A program made the position numbers and the translations under genes. A stretch of DNA of 64,000 nt from Erythrobacter sp. Alg231-14 (GTDB lineage: Bacteria > Pseudomonadota > Alphaproteobacteria > Sphingomonadales > Sphingomonadaceae): NCBI RefSeq assembly GCF_900149685.1, contig NZ_LT702999.1, positions 248,001-312,000 on the forward strand. The letters run 5' to 3'. The stretch's first letter is position 1, and each line of letters opens with the position of its first letter. Below, in pieces: positions 43,799 to 54,059 of this stretch. The notes below the pieces were generated by a model. That model saw only the letters and a program-made list of their open reading frames with translations. It had not been told where the DNA came from and did no database searches.

Positions 43799-44911
43799 TC
43801 AACCCCATCCGATTTCGGTAAAGAAGACCGCGAAAAAAGCGTCCAACACAATCACCGCGAAAATTGCCGAGACGACGGCCAAGGTCGTGCGTTTGCCGAC
43901 CTCTTCGGAATTTCCTTCGACCTGCATGCCGTGGTAACAACCGGCCAACGCGACGATCAATCCAAACACCGGCGCCTTTACCAATCCGACCCACACATCG
44001 TGCAATGGCACCACCTCTTGAATGCGCTCAATGAAGGTGAAGAAAGGAATGCCTAGCGCAAATTGGCCGATCACTGCGCCGCCAATGATCCCCACTACCG
44101 AAGCGTAAAACCCCAGAAGCACCATCATAAACGTGCAGGCGAGGATCCGCGGGATCACCAATTTTTCAATCGGTGAAATGCCGATCGTGCGCATCGCATC
44201 GACCTCTTCGGTCAATTTCATTGTTCCGATTTGAGCGGCAAACGCGCTGCCAGAGCGTCCCGCGACCATGATCGCGGTCATCAACACGCCCAGTTCGCGA
44301 AGAGTGATCCGACCAACAAGGTTCACCGTCAGTGTTTCCGCGCCGAACTGAGATAATTGCACCGCCCCTTGCTGCGCGATGACGATGCCGATCAAGAAAC
44401 TCATCAAACCGATGATCGGCAAAGCGGCAACGCCAACCAATTCCATCTGGCGCACAAATGCACGCATCGGAAAACGGGAAGGATGCCTGATCAAACTGCC
44501 AAACCCGATCAGGATGTGACCGAAAAACCCGATCACCCCGAAAATTCCCGATTTGGCAGCGAAAACCTGTTCACCGACCCCGGCTGGCACTCTTTTCCAG
44601 ACGGGAACGCGCGGCGGAGTCATCTCTGAATCGCCCGCAGCCCCTTCGACCGCATCAAGCAACCGTTGAGCCTGTCGACCCGCGCCGGTGATCGTGGCGC
44701 CGTGATGCGCCGCCAATCGGCACGTGACCCACGCACCAACGGTGTCAAACTCTTCAACATTCGCCAGATCGATGGTGGTCACCGAATCGGCGACCGCGCG
44801 CAATTCCTGATCGATTGGACCAATCGTCGACACAACTAATGGCCCCGACAGAGCAAGCACAGTGCGCCCGTCATCGCCATGTTCCAGTGTGAATTGCGCG
44901 GCCCCATTCAT
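43799..44911 (-). CDS. mlaE: MlaE-type permease with N-terminal STAS domain
   Basis: 370 residues. Residues 1-~95 form a STAS-like domain (VLALSGPLVVSTIGPIDQEL, TTIDLANVEEFDTVGAWVT); the permease follows with GVAALPIIGLMSFLIGIVIAQQG, MVAGRSGSAFAAQIGTMKLTEEVDAM and five membrane helices. In E. coli the STAS part is a separate protein (MlaB); here it is fused. Start at 44911 chosen because the MNGAAQFTLEHGDDGR stretch begins the STAS fold; 44947 is possible. Confidence 0.92.
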   Translation of the reverse strand: MNGAAQFTLEHGDDGRTVLALSGPLVVSTIGPIDQELRAVADSVTTIDLANVEEFDTVGAWVTCRLAAHHGATITGAGRQAQRLLDAVEGAAGDSEMTPPRVPVWKRVPAGVGEQVFAAKSGIFGVIGFFGHILIGFGSLIRHPSRFPMRAFVRQMELVGVAALPIIGLMSFLIGIVIAQQGAVQLSQFGAETLTVNLVGRITLRELGVLMTAIMVAGRSGSAFAAQIGTMKLTEEVDAMRTIGISPIEKLVIPRILACTFMMVLLGFYASVVGIIGGAVIGQFALGIPFFTFIERIQEVVPLHDVWVGLVKAPVFGLIVALAGCYHGMQVEGNSEEVGKRTTLAVVSAIFAVIVLDAFFAVFFTEIGWG

Positions 44912-45053
44912 AACGAACACGATATGCGAGCAAATGCCGCGCATCACAAGCCATGCTTGTCAGTTGTTGCACCGCAACCAATGGCTTGGCATGGGGGCGG
45001 GATTCTTTTTTCTCGGGTGTGATGCCATCCGTGAACGCTAGTGAGCCAAAACA

Positions 45054-47816
45054 ATGTCCAATTCTGAACTATCCACCACATTCACCCCCGCCGATATTGA
45101 GGCGCGATGGTACAGCCATTGGGAAGAAACCGGCGGTTTCCGCCCCGAACGGCCAGATGCGGAACCCTACACCATCGTGAATCCGCCACCCAACGTGACC
45201 GGATCGCTGCATATTGGCCACGCGTTGGACAACACCTTGCAAGACATCGTGATCCGGTATGAACGGTTGCGCGGCAAAGACGCATTGTGGGTGGTCGGCA
45301 CGGATCACGCTGGGATTGCAACTCAAATGGTGGTCGAACGCCAGATGGAGGAGCGTCAGGACAAACGCACCAATTACAGCCGCGAAGAATTCGTCGATAA
45401 AGTGTGGGAATGGAAACACGAAAGCGGCGGGACAATCACCAACCAATTGCGGCGACTTGGCTGTTCAATGGATTGGTCGCGCGAACAATTCACAATGGAC
45501 CCGCACTTTGACAAAGCGGTGCTCAAGACCTTTGTTGATCTCTACAATGATGGTCTAATCTATCGTGACAAACGTCTGGTGAATTGGGATCCAAAGCTCA
45601 AAACCGCTATTAGCGACCTCGAAGTTGAGACGCAGGATTTGCAGGGCAGTTTCTGGCACTTCAAATATCCGTTGGAAGACGGCGTAACATTGGGCGATGG
45701 CCGCGATTACATCGAAGTGGCCACCACCCGCCCTGAAACAATGCTCGCCGATATGGCCGTTGCCGTTCACCCAAGCGATGAACGCTATGCCAGCGTCGTG
45801 GGCAAGCATGTCGTGCTGCCTATTACGGGACGCCGCATCCCGATTGTCTCCGATGAACACGCCGATCCTGAATTGGGTTCCGGCGCGGTGAAGATCACGC
45901 CGGGCCACGACTTCAACGATTTCGAGGTCGGCAAACGCGCCGGTATCGCCGCGGGCGATATGTTGAACATGTTGGATGGCAATGCCGATGTTTGCCAAGT
46001 CTCCGACGGATTGGTGCCGGATGAATTCATCGATCTCCACCGGTTTAAGCGCGACGGTAAAGACGGTGCGCGCGAAGCCGTGGTTGCGCGGTTGAAAGCA
46101 GACGGCTTCCTCATCCCGCACATCGCCAAGACGAAGAAAGGCGAAGAGGTCGAACACGACGCCGAGCCGCGCAAAATCGCAACGCCTTTTGGCGATCGCG
46201 GCGGTGTCGTGATCGAACCGTGGCTGACCGATCAATGGTATGTTGATGCGGAGAAACTCGCTGCAAAGCCGATCGAGCAAGTGAAATCCGGTGAAATCGA
46301 AATTGTACCCGCAACGTGGGAAAAGACATTCTTCAATTGGATGGAAAACATCCAACCTTGGTGCATCTCTCGTCAATTGTGGTGGGGTCACCGTATTCCA
46401 GCTTGGTTCGATGCTGATGGCAACATCTTTGTCGCCGCGACTGAAGAGGAAGCCCAAGGAAAAGCAGGCGCAGGCGTTGCTCTAACGCAGGACAGCGATG
46501 TTCTCGACACGTGGTTCTCGTCTGCCCTTTGGCCATTCGCCACGCTTGGCTGGCCCGAAGAAAACCAACCGCTTCTCAACAAGCACTTTCCCAACAGCCT
46601 GCTCGTTTCCGGGTTCGACATCCTGTTCTTCTGGGATGCGCGAATGATGATGATGGGCCAGTACAATATGGGTAAGGCCCCATGGCCAAAACTCTATTTG
46701 CATGGCCTTGTGCGCGCCGCCGACGGATCCAAAATGTCGAAATCAAAAGGCAATGTGGTCGATCCGCTTGGCCTTATTGATGAATACGGCGCGGACGCAT
46801 TGCGGTTCTTTATGGCCGCCATGGAAAGCCAAGGCCGCGATATCAAAATGGATGAAAAGCGGGTGGAAGGATACCGCAACTTCGCCACCAAACTTTGGAA
46901 CGCGACACGGTTCTGCCAATCCAATGGCATCGGGGCCTCCGAAACATTGAAGGCGCCGCCAGCGCGTCTTGCAGCAAACCAATGGATCATCGGTGAAGTC
47001 GTTCAAGTCTGCGCAGAAATCGAAGCCGCTATGGCCGATCTGCGTTTCGATGCGGCCTCAAGTGCCATCTATCAATTCACCTGGAGCAAGTTTTGCGATT
47101 GGTATCTGGAATTGATCAAGCCGGTCTTCAATGGCGAAGACGACAACCCAGCAGCCGTCGAAACACGCGCCGTTGCAGGGTGGGCGCTGGATCAAATTCT
47201 TGTAATGTTGCATCCATTCATGCCTTTCATCACCGAAGAATTGTGGCATTCTCAAGCTGCCTTTGCCGGTGGAAAACGCCAATACGATCTAATCACGGCC
47301 AGCTGGCCCAACCCACGCGCCGAAGTGTCCAAAGACGCCACCGATGCAATTGATTGGGTCATCGACCTGACCAGCAATGTGCGCAGCGCCAAGAACGAAT
47401 TGGGCATTGCACCCGGCGCCAAACTGGCAGCGTTCTTACCCAACGCTTCGTCCCTTGCGGCCAGCACATTGGAACGCAGCAGCGCCGCCGTTGAACGGTT
47501 GGCTCGGCTTACCCCGGTCACCGTCGGCGATGCGCCCGATGGGGCTGCGATGCAGGTGACGGCGCAAGCGGGCGGTCAAACCGATGTCTTCATCATCCCT
47601 CTCGAAGGGATCATCGACATCGCGGAAGAGAAAGCCCGCCTCGAAAAAGCGCTCGCCGTGAGTCAAAAGGAAGCGAAGTCTCTCGAAGGACGTCTGTCCA
47701 ACGCGAACTTTGTCGAACGCGCCAAACCCGAAGCCGTCGAGAAGGCAAAGGCAGACTTTGCGCATCATTCCGAAGAGGCAGAACGGCTTGAGCAGGCATT
47801 GGCGCGGCTCGGGTAA
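45054..47816 (+). CDS. valS: Valyl-tRNA synthetase
   Basis: 920 residues, class I. HIGH motif in [11 protein letters not shown], the editing domain in the middle ([17 protein letters not shown]), KMSKS motif in [15 protein letters not shown], an anticodon-binding helical region and a C-terminal coiled coil ([22 protein letters not shown]). Charges tRNA(Val) and edits mischarged Thr. Directly followed by queE. Confidence 0.98.
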   Translation: MSNSELSTTFTPADIEARWYSHWEETGGFRPERPDAEPYTIVNPPPNVTGSLHIGHALDNTLQDIVIRYERLRGKDALWVVGTDHAGIATQMVVERQMEERQDKRTNYSREEFVDKVWEWKHESGGTITNQLRRLGCSMDWSREQFTMDPHFDKAVLKTFVDLYNDGLIYRDKRLVNWDPKLKTAISDLEVETQDLQGSFWHFKYPLEDGVTLGDGRDYIEVATTRPETMLADMAVAVHPSDERYASVVGKHVVLPITGRRIPIVSDEHADPELGSGAVKITPGHDFNDFEVGKRAGIAAGDMLNMLDGNADVCQVSDGLVPDEFIDLHRFKRDGKDGAREAVVARLKADGFLIPHIAKTKKGEEVEHDAEPRKIATPFGDRGGVVIEPWLTDQWYVDAEKLAAKPIEQVKSGEIEIVPATWEKTFFNWMENIQPWCISRQLWWGHRIPAWFDADGNIFVAATEEEAQGKAGAGVALTQDSDVLDTWFSSALWPFATLGWPEENQPLLNKHFPNSLLVSGFDILFFWDARMMMMGQYNMGKAPWPKLYLHGLVRAADGSKMSKSKGNVVDPLGLIDEYGADALRFFMAAMESQGRDIKMDEKRVEGYRNFATKLWNATRFCQSNGIGASETLKAPPARLAANQWIIGEVVQVCAEIEAAMADLRFDAASSAIYQFTWSKFCDWYLELIKPVFNGEDDNPAAVETRAVAGWALDQILVMLHPFMPFITEELWHSQAAFAGGKRQYDLITASWPNPRAEVSKDATDAIDWVIDLTSNVRSAKNELGIAPGAKLAAFLPNASSLAASTLERSSAAVERLARLTPVTVGDAPDGAAMQVTAQAGGQTDVFIIPLEGIIDIAEEKARLEKALAVSQKEAKSLEGRLSNANFVERAKPEAVEKAKADFAHHSEEAERLEQALARLG

Positions 47817-48566
47817 GTGGATCTAACGCTCGCAACTGATGAGGAACATGGCGGCCCCGAAATCTTCGCCAGCCTGCAAGGCGAAGGGCCGAGCGCTGGC
47901 ATGCCGGTCGCATTCATTCGTCTGTCGCGCTGCAATCTTGCATGCACGTGGTGCGACACGCCCTACACATGGAATTTTGACGGAGCATCCAACCCGTCGA
48001 ACCAGCCGCATCGCGATGGGATCACGTTTGACCGAAAGTCCAATCAGGTCACCTTGAGCGCCGAGGATGCAGCGGCCAGAATCGCGGCATTGGGCCAAAA
48101 ACGCTTGGTCATCACCGGCGGAGAGCCTCTGCTTCAATCGAGCGCACTTGCCGAGATGCTCGAATTGTTGCCGGATATGTCGGTGGAGGTTGAAACCAAC
48201 GGCACCGTTAAACCGCCCGCGCGGCTCGACATTCGGATCGATCAATTCAACATCAGCCCAAAGCTGGGCCATTCAGGCAATCCGTCGAAGCTCGCCCTTG
48301 TTCCTGAGCGACTCGATGCGTTTGCGGCCGATCCGCGCGCCTTTTTCAAATTCGTCATTTCCGATTCGTCGGACGTCGAAGAGGTGATCGCGCTTCGGGA
48401 TAAATTTCGCCTCGCATCGGACCGCACATTCCTCATGGCCGAGGGCATCGATAGTAACACGCTGAGAAATAGGCAAAAATGGCTCAGCGGTGTGTGTGTT
48501 GAACACAAATTTCGCATGTCAGACCGTTTGCATATTCATCTTTACGGGGACACGCGCGCAACCTAA
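47817..48566 (+). CDS. queE: 7-carboxy-7-deazaguanine synthase (radical SAM)
   Basis: 249 residues, GTG start immediately after the valS stop. The iron-sulfur motif CNLACTWC (CxxxCxxC) lies near residue 42, preceded by LQGEGPSAGMPVAFIRLSR, and ITGGEPLLQ is the SAM-binding strand. It makes the deazapurine core for queuosine and related modified bases. A cluster-bound radical SAM enzyme normally works with QueD and QueC, not seen here. The TIR gene starts 23 bases downstream. Confidence 0.95.
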   Translation: MDLTLATDEEHGGPEIFASLQGEGPSAGMPVAFIRLSRCNLACTWCDTPYTWNFDGASNPSNQPHRDGITFDRKSNQVTLSAEDAAARIAALGQKRLVITGGEPLLQSSALAEMLELLPDMSVEVETNGTVKPPARLDIRIDQFNISPKLGHSGNPSKLALVPERLDAFAADPRAFFKFVISDSSDVEEVIALRDKFRLASDRTFLMAEGIDSNTLRNRQKWLSGVCVEHKFRMSDRLHIHLYGDTRAT

Positions 48567-48588
48567 TATTCATGCAGGGGCAAGGTTC

Positions 48589-50400
48589 ATGGATATTTTT
48601 ATCAGTTATTCCCGGGCAGACCGGGAACGTGTCGATTACATCGCCAAAGCGCTTCAAGCCGAAGGGTATGAAGTGTGGTGGGACCGCGACATTCGCGCGG
48701 GCGAAGAATTCGACCATGTGATCGACAAAGCGATCAAAAGCTCCAAGGCCATCATCGTGGTTTGGTCCAACCAATCCATCAACAGCCGCTGGGTAAAGGA
48801 AGAGGCCGAAGACGGTGTTGAAACCGACACCTTGGTCCCCATTACCATCGATCAGGTCGTGATCCCTCGCGGTTTCCGCCGCATTCAAGCCGCCGAATTG
48901 CAGGATGGCGGTGAAGACCCCACGAAAAGCGCAAATTGGCCCGAATTTTTGGACTCGGTGCGTAAGCTGGCCGGTCCGGCGACCGGTCTTCCAGAATCGG
49001 GTACGCCAAAGACTCAGGCGGAATTGCTCGACGATATCACATCATCGCCCGAGGCCACTGCGTCTGTTGCTGCCGTGCAAAGCCCGGCGCCTTCTGCTGC
49101 CGCAGCATCCAACGACACCAACGGTGCTCCGGTGTGGAAACGCTATTGGCCTGCCGCTGCAAGCGTCGTGGGTATCGTGGTCGCAGGATTGCTGGCCCTG
49201 CAAATGTTTGGCGGTCGAAGCGCCCCTCCTCCACCCGATGACATGTCTCCGGTGGTCCTAAGCATCTTTCCCAGCGATGGTTTCGGTGTGAACCAAGCGG
49301 AGGGATTGAAAGCGTCCTTCCGCGACACGCCGTCCGTCACGATCCGCGATCTGACCGCAACGATCGACGAAATGAAGGGACGCGACGCCCCGGAACTGAT
49401 GGAAGGATTGCGGACCAATTTGGCGCAACGCAATGTGATTGCAATTGTCGGACCAACAATCACGGAATTCACGCCCAGCGTTCTAGAAGTGGTTGAGGAA
49501 AGCGGTCGATCGCCTGCGATCCTTCTTACAACCGCGGCATCACGCGGGGATCTGGGATGGGAGCAAAGGGACCTGCCGTTGTTCCGCGTCCGATCCGGCG
49601 TTGACGAACGGTCTGAACAATTTGCGCGACTGGCGCAGAACACCATCGAAAGCGGTGTGGAATTGGTCTTGATGGTTGAGTCGGTGCCAAATTCCGCAGA
49701 ACCGAGTTACGGTGAACTGTTTTTCCGCGGCATCACCGACCGTTTGCCGCAATGGTCAGACTGGTACAATGAAGGGCGCGTTCGGACGATAAACTTCCGC
49801 CGTGGCCAAATCATGGACAGTTTCGAATTGGCCAGTTCGCGTCAGATTTTTGACGAGAACAAGATGATTATAGTCCTCGGTTACAGCACCGATTTTAAGG
49901 TCTTGGTCGAGAATTTCTATGCCTCTTCCGAGGCGCCGCGTGCCGCATTGTTGGGGGGCTGGAACACAAGCAGAGTTGTCCAGCAAGTCAGCAACGAGAT
50001 GGATATTCAGCACAATCGTCTCTTCTCGATGGACGAGATACGCCGAAGCCCTGCGGACACGCGCGGCCTGCCGGATTCTCGCCGCTTCGAAGCGGTGTTC
50101 GGTCCGTTGACGCCAAGCCTAACATCGGAAGCCATCGCGTTCGATTCCGGCCTTGTCATCAAGCAGGCGATCGCCGGCATGGGCGGCGACATCACTTCCG
50201 AACGATTGGTCGAAACCCTTCGCACACAGCGTTTCAACGGGGTCACCGGCGAGATTGCGTTCAACGATCTGGGTCAGAACAGCGGGCAGGCAGGCGGCAC
50301 ACGGCCTTTGTACAACCTGCGCTACAACCCGTCAGCGACGGATTGGACCGAGATCGAGAATTTCGATGCCTTGTTGGGACGTGTGGTGGCCAGCAACTAG
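48589..50400 (+). CDS. TIR domain - membrane span - periplasmic-binding-protein receptor-like protein
   Basis: 603 residues from the ATG at 48589 (AAGG upstream). Residues 1-126 are a TIR domain: MDIFISYSRADRERVDYI, GYEVWWDRDI, AIIVVWSNQSINSRWVKEE with candidate catalytic Glu72 (Glu71 adjacent), LVPITID. An Ala/Pro/Ser linker (about 127-183) leads to one membrane helix (187-207) after a basic WKRYW, so by the positive-inside rule the TIR faces the cytoplasm. Residues ~220-603 resemble a type-I periplasmic binding protein (LivJ-like): VIAIVGPTITEF, PAILLTTAASRGD, FRVRSGVDERSEQFARL, GTRPLYNLRYN. Many TIR domains cleave NAD; that activity is inferred. Probably co-transcribed with valS-queE. Confidence 0.85.
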   Translation: MDIFISYSRADRERVDYIAKALQAEGYEVWWDRDIRAGEEFDHVIDKAIKSSKAIIVVWSNQSINSRWVKEEAEDGVETDTLVPITIDQVVIPRGFRRIQAAELQDGGEDPTKSANWPEFLDSVRKLAGPATGLPESGTPKTQAELLDDITSSPEATASVAAVQSPAPSAAAASNDTNGAPVWKRYWPAAASVVGIVVAGLLALQMFGGRSAPPPPDDMSPVVLSIFPSDGFGVNQAEGLKASFRDTPSVTIRDLTATIDEMKGRDAPELMEGLRTNLAQRNVIAIVGPTITEFTPSVLEVVEESGRSPAILLTTAASRGDLGWEQRDLPLFRVRSGVDERSEQFARLAQNTIESGVELVLMVESVPNSAEPSYGELFFRGITDRLPQWSDWYNEGRVRTINFRRGQIMDSFELASSRQIFDENKMIIVLGYSTDFKVLVENFYASSEAPRAALLGGWNTSRVVQQVSNEMDIQHNRLFSMDEIRRSPADTRGLPDSRRFEAVFGPLTPSLTSEAIAFDSGLVIKQAIAGMGGDITSERLVETLRTQRFNGVTGEIAFNDLGQNSGQAGGTRPLYNLRYNPSATDWTEIENFDALLGRVVASN

Positions 50401-50467
50401 CGCGCTAGCGATTCTTCAGCAGAAACAGGGCGTGTCAATCGGAGAGAACATGCCAAGAGCGGCTGAA

Positions 50468-52171
50468 TCACCCTTGTGATCGCCAACGCAATACGACGCG
50501 TTCGACCAATTCTTCCTCGCCGCCGCCATTGTTCCACAATTCGGCAAAGCTCGGATCTTCCGATGCCGGCCGTTTGTGCTCTTCGAGATTGTCGAAATTG
50601 ACGCGGATAGGGATTGCGACGCCTTCGCCGCAAATGATCACCTCTCGGTTCCGCAATGCGGGAATGGAATCGAGGAAGCCGCGCGCGCCTTCGGGCATCG
50701 CCGCTTTCACGAAAGCCTGATCGCGGTCGTTGTTGAGACGCATCGAAAGGATCGTGCCGCATTGCGACAAGACGCCTTCGGCAAGGTCAGAAGGACGCTG
50801 AGTGATTAGGCCCAGTGAAATACCGTATTTCCGGCCTTCTTTCGCGATCCGGCTAAGGATTTTGGCCACCGATGACCCGTCCGAATTCTTCTCATTGGGC
50901 ACGTAACGGTGCGCCTCTTCGCAAACGAGCAGGATTGGCCGAGTGCGTTCTTCGCGGCCCCAAATCGCAAAATCGAATACAAGCCGCGATAGAACCGCAA
51001 CCACCGTCGATGTGATGTCCGACGGAACGCCCGACACATCGATGATAGAAATTGGTTTGCCGTCGCCGGGCATCCGGAAAACTTTGGAAATGAAATCGGC
51101 CATCGTGTCGCCAACCAACATGCCGGAGAACATGAATTGATAGCGCGGATCGTTCTTCAACTCATCCAGCTTGCCTTTGATACGCATGTATGGGGCAGAA
51201 GAGGTCGCCTTATCCAGCTTACCCATTTCGTCCTGAATTTTGGTCGAAAGATCCGACAACAGATACGGGATCGGGCTGTCGACGGTGATCTTGCCCATAG
51301 TTTCGGCGAGTCGGTTCTTCGACCGCGCATGCAGCAAGCATTTGGCCAGAATATCCATATCCACCTGACGTTCGTTGCCGTCGCTGGTGAGAAGCACTTC
51401 GCAATGCTCTTCGAAATTCATCAACCAATAGGGCATCTGCAAATTGCCCACGTCAAGGATTTGACCGGTCTGACGAAAGGCCGCGGAATATTCTCCGTGC
51501 GGGTCAACCATCACGATGTGACCTTCGGGCGCGGCCTGACAAATGCGATGCAGGATCAATGCCGCGCTGGTCGATTTACCCGTACCGGTTGAACCCAGCA
51601 GCGCGAAGTGTTTGCCCAACATCGCATCAATATACAGGCCAGCGCGAATATCTTTTGTCGGGAAAACCGTCCCGATGGTGATGTTCGCGCGGCCGTCGCT
51701 GGCATAGATCTGTTCAAGGTCTTTGGTCGTCGCGGGATAGATAAGGGCGCCCGGAACAGGATAACGCGTCACACCGCGTTTGAACCCGTGGATTCGCCCC
51801 GTCAGCTTTTCTTCGGAACCCTCACCTAGGAAATCGATATGCGCAATGATGCCGCTCTCATTGCGGCGATCCTTGCGTTGATCCCGCACATTCGCGAGCA
51901 GCCATGCATTGCCGACGCGGATCTTGATCTGACTGCCGACCTGACCGGCCAAAGCCACCGATCGATCTTCGTCTTCCATACATTCACTAAGGCGTTGTAG
52001 ATCAAGTGCAATTTGCGAACCTGCGCCGGAAATTTCCAACACAACCCCAATAGGTTGGGTCGCGTTCTCGTTGCTGTAAGTGGCCGGAGCAGCGGGCTCT
52101 GCAGCAGCCGGAGCGCCTTGTTGAGCGCTGTCACCTGAAGAAGCGAAATTGTGATTACCCATATCGGTCAT
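50468..52171 (-). CDS. HerA-like (DUF87) ATPase
   Basis: 567 residues. A divergent N-terminal ~180 residues with a HAS-barrel-like beta region (IGVVLEISGAGSQIALDLQ), then a P-loop GSTGTGKSTSAALILH near 192, HIVMVDPHGEYS, VCEEAHRYVP as Walker B and SLGLITQRPSDLAEGVLSQC. HerA ATPases pump DNA as hexamers and usually pair with NurA nuclease; some form defence systems with TIR, SIR2 or nuclease partners. No NurA is seen here. It is convergent with the TIR-receptor gene, so not in its operon. Start at 52171 (TAAGGA). Confidence 0.88.
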   Translation of the reverse strand: MTDMGNHNFASSGDSAQQGAPAAAEPAAPATYSNENATQPIGVVLEISGAGSQIALDLQRLSECMEDEDRSVALAGQVGSQIKIRVGNAWLLANVRDQRKDRRNESGIIAHIDFLGEGSEEKLTGRIHGFKRGVTRYPVPGALIYPATTKDLEQIYASDGRANITIGTVFPTKDIRAGLYIDAMLGKHFALLGSTGTGKSTSAALILHRICQAAPEGHIVMVDPHGEYSAAFRQTGQILDVGNLQMPYWLMNFEEHCEVLLTSDGNERQVDMDILAKCLLHARSKNRLAETMGKITVDSPIPYLLSDLSTKIQDEMGKLDKATSSAPYMRIKGKLDELKNDPRYQFMFSGMLVGDTMADFISKVFRMPGDGKPISIIDVSGVPSDITSTVVAVLSRLVFDFAIWGREERTRPILLVCEEAHRYVPNEKNSDGSSVAKILSRIAKEGRKYGISLGLITQRPSDLAEGVLSQCGTILSMRLNNDRDQAFVKAAMPEGARGFLDSIPALRNREVIICGEGVAIPIRVNFDNLEEHKRPASEDPSFAELWNNGGGEEELVERVVLRWRSQG

Positions 52172-52289
52172 GCGGTGTTCCTTAGCCCGTGGCCCTATGA
52201 CCACTTGGCATCAACAATTGCCGGAACGAGGTTAAGATCGGGTCAATATTGTCGATCGCTTGAGGCTTTAATTGCCAAAGACCAGACGT

Positions 52290-53069
52290 TTAGCCGCGGG
52301 CGAAGAACCGGCCCGCCAACCATCCCATTCCAACCGAAAGGATAATCGCGCCCATTCCATAGAAGAGCGACCAACGCTGGCTTGCGAAAACGACGGTCCC
52401 TTCGAGGCCGACTTTTACCACTTCGATATCCGCTGTGGCACTGGCCAGGACTCGACCATCCGAGATCGCAAAAGTTTCCGCCGTGTATTGCCCCGTCGTT
52501 ACATTGGAGGGCAGCTCAATCCGCGCCTGATACAACACGCCCTCGCTGATGCGGACGCCGCCGGATTCCTCCTTATAGAGACCCAGCCGTTCGCGGGTTT
52601 CCACCAAACCGCGGGCAAACCGGGCCTGTTCTTCCGGTTCAATCTGGCCCGTCGGACTAAGCTGGATAAATCGGGTGCCTAGTTCATAGATGGCGGCGGT
52701 GCGCGCATCCACGATCTCATCAATGGGTTGGGATGCCGATACGGCAAAGAATGAGGGTGCGGATTGAAAGTCGTTCGATCGGGCATTCATCCAAACACCG
52801 GCGATCCGCGTCTTTTCGCGCAGTCGGATGCGTTCAGTTGGCCCTTTTACCACCACGACAATATCATATTCGGTCCGGCTAGACGCAGCAGCGGGATCAA
52901 TCACCGCACCATAGAGCAACAGGTTCGCGCCGGTGAATCCCTGTCGAACCTCAATGCGGGATTGGCTTACCTCCGGCACCAGAACCGGTTCGCGTTGCCC
53001 CATCAAAAAAGGGGCGGAGATTAACAGCGCCAAAGGGGCAAGAATTCGAGAAACGCCGCCGCGTTTCAC
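52290..53069 (-). CDS. TIGR02186-family membrane protein
   Basis: 259 residues. A signal peptide-like N-terminus (ILAPLALLISAPFLMG) precedes an extracytoplasmic beta-rich region (REPVLVPEVSQSRIEVRQGFTGANLLLYGAV) and a C-terminal membrane helix (LFYGMGAIILSVGMGWLAG). The TIGR02186 family is usually encoded beside a TauE/SafE transporter, as here: its start overlaps that gene's stop by 4 bases. Role unknown, perhaps a partner of the transporter. Confidence 0.85.
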   Translation of the reverse strand: MKRGGVSRILAPLALLISAPFLMGQREPVLVPEVSQSRIEVRQGFTGANLLLYGAVIDPAAASSRTEYDIVVVVKGPTERIRLREKTRIAGVWMNARSNDFQSAPSFFAVSASQPIDEIVDARTAAIYELGTRFIQLSPTGQIEPEEQARFARGLVETRERLGLYKEESGGVRISEGVLYQARIELPSNVTTGQYTAETFAISDGRVLASATADIEVVKVGLEGTVVFASQRWSLFYGMGAIILSVGMGWLAGRFFARG

Positions 53070-53980
53070 AGCGGGCTCACCGTGTAAATTTCATCGGGCT
53101 GCACGCCCAAACCATACAACATCCGAAGCGCGACAAGGATAACAATTCCGGCCAGAACCATCCGCAAAACTTCGGGACGCGCTTTCATAGCGATCTGAGT
53201 TCCGAATTGTGCGCCCAACACCGATCCCAACAACAACAATCCCGCCAAAACTATGTCGACAGCCTTCGTGGTCAATGCGTGGGTCATGGTTGTGACCATC
53301 GTCACAAACAGGATTTGGAAAAGCGATGTGCCCACAACGACGTTTCCGCTCATACCGAGGATGTAGAGCATGGCCGGGACCAGAATAAAGCCGCCGCCAA
53401 CGCCCATCAACATCGTCAAAATGCCCACCAACACACCCAAGATCAAAGGCGCGATGGGTGAAATGTAGAGGCCAGAACGGTAAAATCGCACACGATAGGG
53501 CAACCCTGCGACAAGAGGGTGATGGCGACGTTTACGAGGGTTCGCATCGCCGGATGTGCCGCCGGGGCGCAGGGCCTCCAACGCCTCTCGCATCATCAGC
53601 GATCCAATCGTGCCAAGCAAAATGACGTAGAGAAAGCTGATGACGACATCGATCTGACCCCAAGATTGAAGCAAGCGGAACAAAACCGCCCCCATCAGGG
53701 CGCCAACCACGCCGCCGCCCACCATCACTAGGCCCATACGATAATCGACGCCGTTGCGTTGACCATGGGCCAAAACGCCCGAAACGCTCGCGCCTGTCAC
53801 CTGAGTCGCGGCGGATGCGGCCGCAACCGTTGGTGGAATGCCGTAAAAAATCAAAAGAGGCGTGGTCAAGAAACCGCCGCCGACCCCAAACAGGCCCGAC
53901 AAAATTCCAGTCAACCCGCCCAAAAGCACAATGAACAGGCCGTTCACTGAAAGATTCGCGATGGGGAGGTAAACATCCAT
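53066..53980 (-). CDS. TauE/SafE-family sulfite/anion exporter
   Basis: 304 residues with about eight membrane helices and the family signatures GLFGVGGGFLTTPLLIFYG and GILTMLMGVGGGFILVPAMLYILG. TauE/SafE proteins export sulfite, sulfoacetate or other small anions. The tight pairing with TIGR02186 is conserved in related genomes (general knowledge). Confidence 0.9.
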   Translation of the reverse strand: MDVYLPIANLSVNGLFIVLLGGLTGILSGLFGVGGGFLTTPLLIFYGIPPTVAAASAATQVTGASVSGVLAHGQRNGVDYRMGLVMVGGGVVGALMGAVLFRLLQSWGQIDVVISFLYVILLGTIGSLMMREALEALRPGGTSGDANPRKRRHHPLVAGLPYRVRFYRSGLYISPIAPLILGVLVGILTMLMGVGGGFILVPAMLYILGMSGNVVVGTSLFQILFVTMVTTMTHALTTKAVDIVLAGLLLLGSVLGAQFGTQIAMKARPEVLRMVLAGIVILVALRMLYGLGVQPDEIYTVSPL

Positions 53981-54059
53981 AGAAACGGACTAGCTGAGCG
54001 ATGCGAAAGTGGGAAGTGAGGGCGTGCCCCTGATCCCCGCTATCGTGAAGAATTCTCGA

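Noticed and set aside
50468..52171. HerA-NurA defence or repair pair
   Set aside because: No NurA nuclease gene on either side within the window; the ATPase is listed only as HerA-like.
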